Assembly (NCBI RefSeq): GCF_004361885.1
Contig: NZ_SNWH01000012.1
Location: forward strand, 1 to 64,000
Origin: Halomonas ventosae
Lineage (GTDB): Bacteria; Pseudomonadota; Gammaproteobacteria; Pseudomonadales; Halomonadaceae
DNA: 64,000 bases
Reading direction: 5' to 3'
In this document: one piece after another, positions 59,689-64,000 of the stretch
Layout: every line of letters begins with the position of its first letter
Numbering within the stretch: the first letter of the stretch is position 1
Made by a program: the position numbers and the translations under genes
Notes under the pieces: model-generated
What the model saw: the letters and a program-made list of their open reading frames with translations, nothing else
Told to the model about the DNA's origin: nothing
Databases searched by the model: none

Positions 59689-61368
59689 TTAGAACGAGCG
59701 GCGACGGTAGCGACGGTATACCGGCGTCCAGGAATTGCGCTCGATGGCCTCGCGCAACTTGATGCCGTTGGTCTTAAGTGCCACGCCTTCGCCCTGGGCC
59801 TGGGCGGCCACGTCGAAGGCAATTGCCTTGGAAAGTTCGCGGATGTTCGAGAGCGGCGGCAGCAGCGCGCCCACCCCCTGCTTGACCAGCGGCGCCTCGC
59901 GGGCCAATGCCCGCGACGAGGCCATCAGCATGGCATCGGTGACCCGCCTTGCCCCCGCGGCTACCACGCCGAGGCCGATCCCCGGGAAGATATAGGCGTT
60001 GTTGCACTGGGCAATGGGGATGCGGCGGCCACCGTACTCCACCGGCGGGAAGGGGCTACCGGTGGCGACCAGTGCCTGGCCATCGGTCCAGCGGATCACG
60101 TCCTCCGGCACTGCCTCGGCCCGGGAAGTAGGATTGGAGAGCGGCATGATCAGCGGCATCTCGCAGCCGGCGTGCATGGCGCGCACCACCTCCTCGGTGA
60201 AAATCCCCGGCATGCCGCAGACCCCGATCAGTATCGTGGGCTTGATGCGCCGCACCACCTCGAGCAGCGACTGGCCTTCCCAGTCGGCCACGCTCACAGG
60301 GTCGTGGGCTAACCGGCCCTGGAAGTCGCGCAGCCAGGCCTGCTCGGAGGTGACCAGTCCCTCACGATCGACCATGTAGATACGCGAGCGCGCTTCTCGC
60401 TCTGTCAGGCCCTCTGCCTGCATGGCCACCACCACCTGCTCGGCGATACCACAGCCGGCGGAGCCCGCGCCGACGAACACCACCTTCTGCTGGCCGATGC
60501 TCGCGTCGCGGGCCTGGCAGGCCGCCATCAGAGTGCCCACTACCACCGAGGCGGTCCCTTGGACGTCGTCGTTGAAGCAGCAGAGCTTGTCGCGATAACG
60601 GTCGAGCAGTGGCAGGGCATTGGCCTGGGCGAAGTCCTCGAACTGCAGCAGCACTCCCGGCCAGCGGCGCTTCACTGCAGCGATAAATTCGTCCATGAAG
60701 GCATCGTACTCCTCCTGGGAAACGCGCCGGTGGCGCCAGCCCATGTACATGGGATCGTCGAGCAGCGCCTGGTTGTTGGTGCCCACGTCGAGCATGATCG
60801 GCTGAGTATAGGCCGGACTGATGCCGCCGCACGCCGTGTAGAGCGCCAGCTTGCCGATGGGAATGCCCATGCCGCCGATGCCCTGGTCGCCGAGCCCCAG
60901 GATGCGTTCGCCGTCGGTGACCACGATCACCTTGACCTTGTCCTTGGTGGAGCTGCGCAGGATGTCATCCATACGGTTACGGTCCGGATAGGCGATGAAC
61001 AGCCCCCGATGGTTGCGGTAGATGTTGGAGAACTCCTCGCAGGCCTTGCCGACCGTAGGGGTGTAGATGATCGGCAGCATCTCCTCGAGGTGCTCCGAGA
61101 CCAGCCGGTAATAGAGGGTCTCGTTGTCGTCCTGGATGGCACGCAGGTAGATATGCTTGTCCAAGTCGCTCTGGGTCTGCCGGTACTGTCGATAGGCCCG
61201 TTCCACCTGCTCTTCGATGGTTTCCACGTTCTGTGGCAACAGGCCGATGAGGTTGAACTCCAGGCGCTCCTCGCGGGTGAAGGCGCTGCCCTTGTTGAGC
61301 AGCGGCATCTCGAGCAGTGACGGGCCGGCATAGGGAATATAGAGCGGACGCTTCTGGTCGTTGGTCAT
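59689..61368 (-). CDS. maeA: NAD-dependent malic enzyme
   Basis: MaeA (SfcA) decarboxylates malate to pyruvate with NAD. The 559-residue product begins [27 protein letters not shown] and has the YTPTVG block, [23 protein letters not shown] with the catalytic region, and the NAD motif [14 protein letters not shown]. It is the E. coli MaeA type, without the phosphotransacetylase-like domain of MaeB. GAGGCGAGAG precedes the ATG at 61368. It is convergent with acnA. Confidence 0.96.
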   Translation of the reverse strand: MTNDQKRPLYIPYAGPSLLEMPLLNKGSAFTREERLEFNLIGLLPQNVETIEEQVERAYRQYRQTQSDLDKHIYLRAIQDDNETLYYRLVSEHLEEMLPIIYTPTVGKACEEFSNIYRNHRGLFIAYPDRNRMDDILRSSTKDKVKVIVVTDGERILGLGDQGIGGMGIPIGKLALYTACGGISPAYTQPIMLDVGTNNQALLDDPMYMGWRHRRVSQEEYDAFMDEFIAAVKRRWPGVLLQFEDFAQANALPLLDRYRDKLCCFNDDVQGTASVVVGTLMAACQARDASIGQQKVVFVGAGSAGCGIAEQVVVAMQAEGLTEREARSRIYMVDREGLVTSEQAWLRDFQGRLAHDPVSVADWEGQSLLEVVRRIKPTILIGVCGMPGIFTEEVVRAMHAGCEMPLIMPLSNPTSRAEAVPEDVIRWTDGQALVATGSPFPPVEYGGRRIPIAQCNNAYIFPGIGLGVVAAGARRVTDAMLMASSRALAREAPLVKQGVGALLPPLSNIRELSKAIAFDVAAQAQGEGVALKTNGIKLREAIERNSWTPVYRRYRRRSF

Positions 61369-61452
61369 CTCTCGCCTCGATACGGTGACTGGAACGGGCC
61401 GTTGGCGCTCTGTCGACGCCTTGTCGCCAACTCTAGCACGCCGCAAACGACG

Positions 61453-61477
61453 GCGCCCCGGCCTAGAGCCGGGGCGC
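61453..61477 (-). terminator. Hairpin downstream of the YeeE/TsuA gene
   Basis: GCGCCCCGGC and GCCGGGGCGC form a perfect 10-bp stem with loop CTAGA, followed on the minus strand by GTCGTTTG. Confidence 0.6.
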
Positions 61478-61506
61478 TGCGGTGCGAATGCGGTCGGAGT
61501 CTCGGT

Positions 61507-62715
61507 TCAGCAGCCTTTCGCCGCGGGCAGCCGGCCCACCCTGCCCTCGAAGAAAAAGGGCCGCAGCTTGACCCCGAGCATATTGCCGGCGAAGGCGGCC
61601 ACCAGCCACACCCAGCCATGCAGACTGCCGGAGGCGATCCCGCTGAAGTAGGCGCCGATATTGCAGCCGAAGGCCAGACGAGCACCATAGCCGAGCAGCA
61701 GGCCGCCGATCACCGCCGCCAGCACGGAGCGAGCTGGGATACGGAAGTTGGGGGCGAACTTGCCCGCCAGCGACGCCGCCACCAGTGCTCCAAGCAGGAT
61801 ACCGATGTCCATCACGCTGGTGATGTCACGCCACAGGGTCGCCTCCAGGGCGGCCGCATTCCATGATGACTGCCAGTAGCCCCACTGGCTGACATCGCCA
61901 CCGAGGGCCTCGAAGCCCTTGGCGCCCCACAGCGCGAAAGCGGAGGTGATCCCCCAGGGACGTCCGGCCAGTACCAGGGTGGCGAAGTTGAGCAGCGCCA
62001 GGCCCACGGCCCCGGCCAGCAGCGGCCAGGGGCCGGTGAGCCAGCGACGGTTACCGACATCGATCACTGGGGCACGCTCCAGCTGGCCGTGGCGGCGTCT
62101 TTCCATCACCACGGTGAAGGCGGCAATGGCCGCGAACAGCGCCAGACTGATGGCGATTCCGCCTCCGGTGCCGGCGGTCTTGACCAGCGATACCGGCTGC
62201 AAGGCAGGCAAGCTCTGCCACCAGCTGAAGTGGGCGGTACCGATCAGTGAGCCGACAATAAAGAACAGCAGGGTAATCAGCATGCGGACATTGCCACCAC
62301 CGGCGGTGAACAGGGTGCCGGAGCCACAGCCGCCGCCGAGCTGCATACCGATGCCGAACAGGAAGGCGCCGACCACCACCGAGATGCCGATGGGGGCCAC
62401 GAAGCCGTAGACTGACTGGCCAAAGAGGCTGCCCGCCCCCAGTGCCGGGAAGAACAGCAGCACGGCGAGGCTCAGCATCACCATCTGGGCGCGCAGGCCC
62501 CGGCCGCGCCGCTCGGTGATAAATACCCGCCAGGCGGCGGTAAAGCCGAATGCGGCATGGTAGAGCACCATGCCCAGCAGTCCGCCCACCACCATCAGCG
62601 CACCGTGGCGTGCGCCGAAGGCACCACCCACCGCCAGAGCGCCCAGCAGCAGGGCGCCGGCCGCCACGGCGGAGACGAAGAGTTGGGAGCGTGGGGTCAG
62701 GGCGAGTTGACTCAT
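61507..62715 (-). CDS. YeeE/YedE family sulfur-compound transporter (TsuA-like)
   Basis: The 402-residue polytopic membrane protein has about ten hydrophobic segments and two inverted-repeat halves, each with the family cysteine motif: GMQLGGGCGSGTLFTAGGGN in the first and GARLAFGCNIGAYFSGIASG in the second. Members such as TsuA import thiosulfate through conserved cysteines; others are linked to selenium or sulfur trafficking. No TusA-like partner gene is adjacent, so the substrate is not assigned. The ATG at 62715 is preceded by GGGAGAAC. It lies between trpS and maeA with its own gap on both sides. Confidence 0.88.
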   Translation of the reverse strand: MSQLALTPRSQLFVSAVAAGALLLGALAVGGAFGARHGALMVVGGLLGMVLYHAAFGFTAAWRVFITERRGRGLRAQMVMLSLAVLLFFPALGAGSLFGQSVYGFVAPIGISVVVGAFLFGIGMQLGGGCGSGTLFTAGGGNVRMLITLLFFIVGSLIGTAHFSWWQSLPALQPVSLVKTAGTGGGIAISLALFAAIAAFTVVMERRRHGQLERAPVIDVGNRRWLTGPWPLLAGAVGLALLNFATLVLAGRPWGITSAFALWGAKGFEALGGDVSQWGYWQSSWNAAALEATLWRDITSVMDIGILLGALVAASLAGKFAPNFRIPARSVLAAVIGGLLLGYGARLAFGCNIGAYFSGIASGSLHGWVWLVAAFAGNMLGVKLRPFFFEGRVGRLPAAKGC

Positions 62716-62818
62716 GAGGTGTTCTCCCGAAGATGTCAGGGGCGAGGAGCCCGGATGACCAACCATGGTAACGACCCACTAACCGAACGTGAAAGCATTT
62801 AGAGCCAACGGTTGATAA

Positions 62819-62851
62819 CCAAAAAATATAACAGGCACCCGCGGATGCCTG
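62819..62851 (-). terminator. Intrinsic terminator of trpS
   Basis: On the minus strand CAGGCA and TGCCTG form a stem around an 8-base loop, followed by TTATATTTTTTGG. It lies 26 bases after the trpS stop. Confidence 0.8.
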
Positions 62852-62876
62852 CCTCATCGCCGTGGCGCAGCTGCAT

Positions 62877-63902
62877 TCAGACGAAGCGCCCGAGCCCCAC
62901 CGCCTGGCGCAGGCGATCCATGAAGGGGGCCGCCTCGGCACGCGCTCGCTCGGCGCCCTTGAGCAGCACCTGCTCGATGTAACCGGGGTCCTCCATCAGC
63001 GCCTGATAACGCTCGCGGGGGTCGCGCAGCTGTTCGTTGAGCAGCTCGAAGACGCGGTTCTTGGCCTCGCCCCAGCCGATGCCATCGGCATACTCGGCGC
63101 GCATGGCCTCGGTCTGCTCGGGTGTCGCGAAGGCAGAAAAGATCTGGAACAGGGTACAGGTAGACGGGTCCTTGGGCTCGCCAGGCTCCAGGGAGTTGGT
63201 CTTGATCTTGCGAACCAGTTTCAGCAGCTTGTTCTCGGAGACGAACAGCGGGATGGTGTTGTGGTAGCTCTTGGACATTTTGCGCCCATCCAGGCCGCCC
63301 AGCACCTCCACCCGCTCGTCCACCACCGCCTCGGGCTGGGTGAAATAGTGTCCCTTGTAGAGGTGGTTGAAGCGCCCAGCGATGTCGCGCGCCATCTCGA
63401 TGTGCTGGATCTGGTCGCGCCCCACCGGCACCTTGTGGGCATTGAACATCAGGATGTCGGCAGCCATCAGCACCGGGTAGCCGAACAGCCCCATGGTGAT
63501 GCCCTTGTCCGGGTCCTGGTTGCCGGCAGCCTCGTTCTCGGCCACTGCCGCCTTGTAGGCATGGGCACGGTTCATCAGCCCCTTGGCGCAGACGCAGGAG
63601 AGCATCCAGGTCAGCTCTGGAACCTCAGGAACGTCCGACTGGCGATAGAAAATGGCATTGTCGGTATCCAGGCCCAGCGCCAGCCAGGTAGCGGCGATCT
63701 CCAGGCGCGACTCGTGGACCTCGCGCGGCTGCTGACACTTGATCAGCGCATGCAGGTCGGCAAGGAAATAATAGGACTGGACGCTCGGATCCTGGCTCGC
63801 GGCGATGGCAGGCTTTATCGCCCCCACGTAGTTGCCCAGGTGGGGGGTGCCGGTGGTGGTGATGCCAGTAAGAACACGGGTCTTCTCGGGAGCTGCACTC
63901 AT
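62877..63902 (-). CDS. trpS: Tryptophanyl-tRNA synthetase
   Basis: TrpS charges tRNA-Trp. The 341-residue class I synthetase has the HIGH-type signature as PHLGN in TTTGTPHLGNYVGA (residues about 15-29) and KMSKS at about 206-210. It is complete within the window; the 98 bases upstream to the window end hold only its promoter region, where I could not pick convincing boxes. It is a single-gene unit with a terminator at 62819-62851. Confidence 0.97.
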   Translation of the reverse strand: MSAAPEKTRVLTGITTTGTPHLGNYVGAIKPAIAASQDPSVQSYYFLADLHALIKCQQPREVHESRLEIAATWLALGLDTDNAIFYRQSDVPEVPELTWMLSCVCAKGLMNRAHAYKAAVAENEAAGNQDPDKGITMGLFGYPVLMAADILMFNAHKVPVGRDQIQHIEMARDIAGRFNHLYKGHYFTQPEAVVDERVEVLGGLDGRKMSKSYHNTIPLFVSENKLLKLVRKIKTNSLEPGEPKDPSTCTLFQIFSAFATPEQTEAMRAEYADGIGWGEAKNRVFELLNEQLRDPRERYQALMEDPGYIEQVLLKGAERARAEAAPFMDRLRQAVGLGRFV

Positions 63903-64000
63903 GGGGAAAGCGGACTCTGCTGTTCGGAAATGGCCGCTATGGTAACGCGAGGCCCCGATCGAGGCGACCGGGGCGGTCTGGATGACACCGGCACCAAGGA

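Overview
The window is a GC-rich, gene-dense stretch of chromosome from a gammaproteobacterium. Gene content and order point to a Halomonas-like member of the Oceanospirillales/Halomonadaceae (an inference from synteny and protein resemblance, not from a search). Almost everything is housekeeping. No tRNA, rRNA, CRISPR array, prophage or intact insertion sequence was seen. About forty complete protein genes are supported, plus several short genes and remnants.

Layout. (1) 1-114: on the minus strand, the 5' end of a bacterial class C group II intron, sitting just behind the intrinsic terminator of rpmE and running off the window. (2) 175-7800: rpmE, divergent priA, then argS with a SPOR-domain gene, hslVU and a DUF971 gene. 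(3) 7901-12837: ubiE-ubiJ-ubiB-hisE-tatABC (ubiquinone synthesis, histidine synthesis, twin-arginine export). (4) 12932-19326: elbB, hemB, ppk, a DUF3087-like gene, and a DAHP synthase preceded by a leader peptide rich in Trp/Phe codons, an attenuator hairpin and a 52-codon ORF. (5) 19411-25873: folM-fre-ubiD-rho on the minus strand and ppx on the plus strand. (6) 25803-46391: the classic envelope/replication/translation supercluster on the minus strand, transcribed from high to low coordinates: rpsB-tsf-pyrH-frr-uppS-cdsA-ispC-rseP-bamA-(skp lost)-lpxD-fabZ-lpxA-lpxB-rnhB-dnaE-accA-tilS. (7) 46690-54247: map-glnD-dapC-(arsC/yffB remnant)-dapD-dapE and an unknown gene. (8) 54340-63902: a membrane-anchored cold-shock protein, slyX, trxB, a CPXCG protein, acnA, maeA, a YeeE/TsuA transporter and trpS.

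The most unusual content lies between or inside these clusters. It includes the partial group IIC intron; four copies of a structured intergenic repeat whose stems show compensatory base changes, one copy carrying a long structured insertion; a Trp/Phe-type attenuation region before DAHP synthase; a bamA-lpxD gap where skp should be but only a signal-peptide-like reading frame remains; a 3' remnant of an ArsC/YffB reductase between dapC and dapD; and loss of hisI and trxA from their usual neighbourhoods. I saw no wholly new multi-gene system. The candidates for new biology are these small and regulatory elements.
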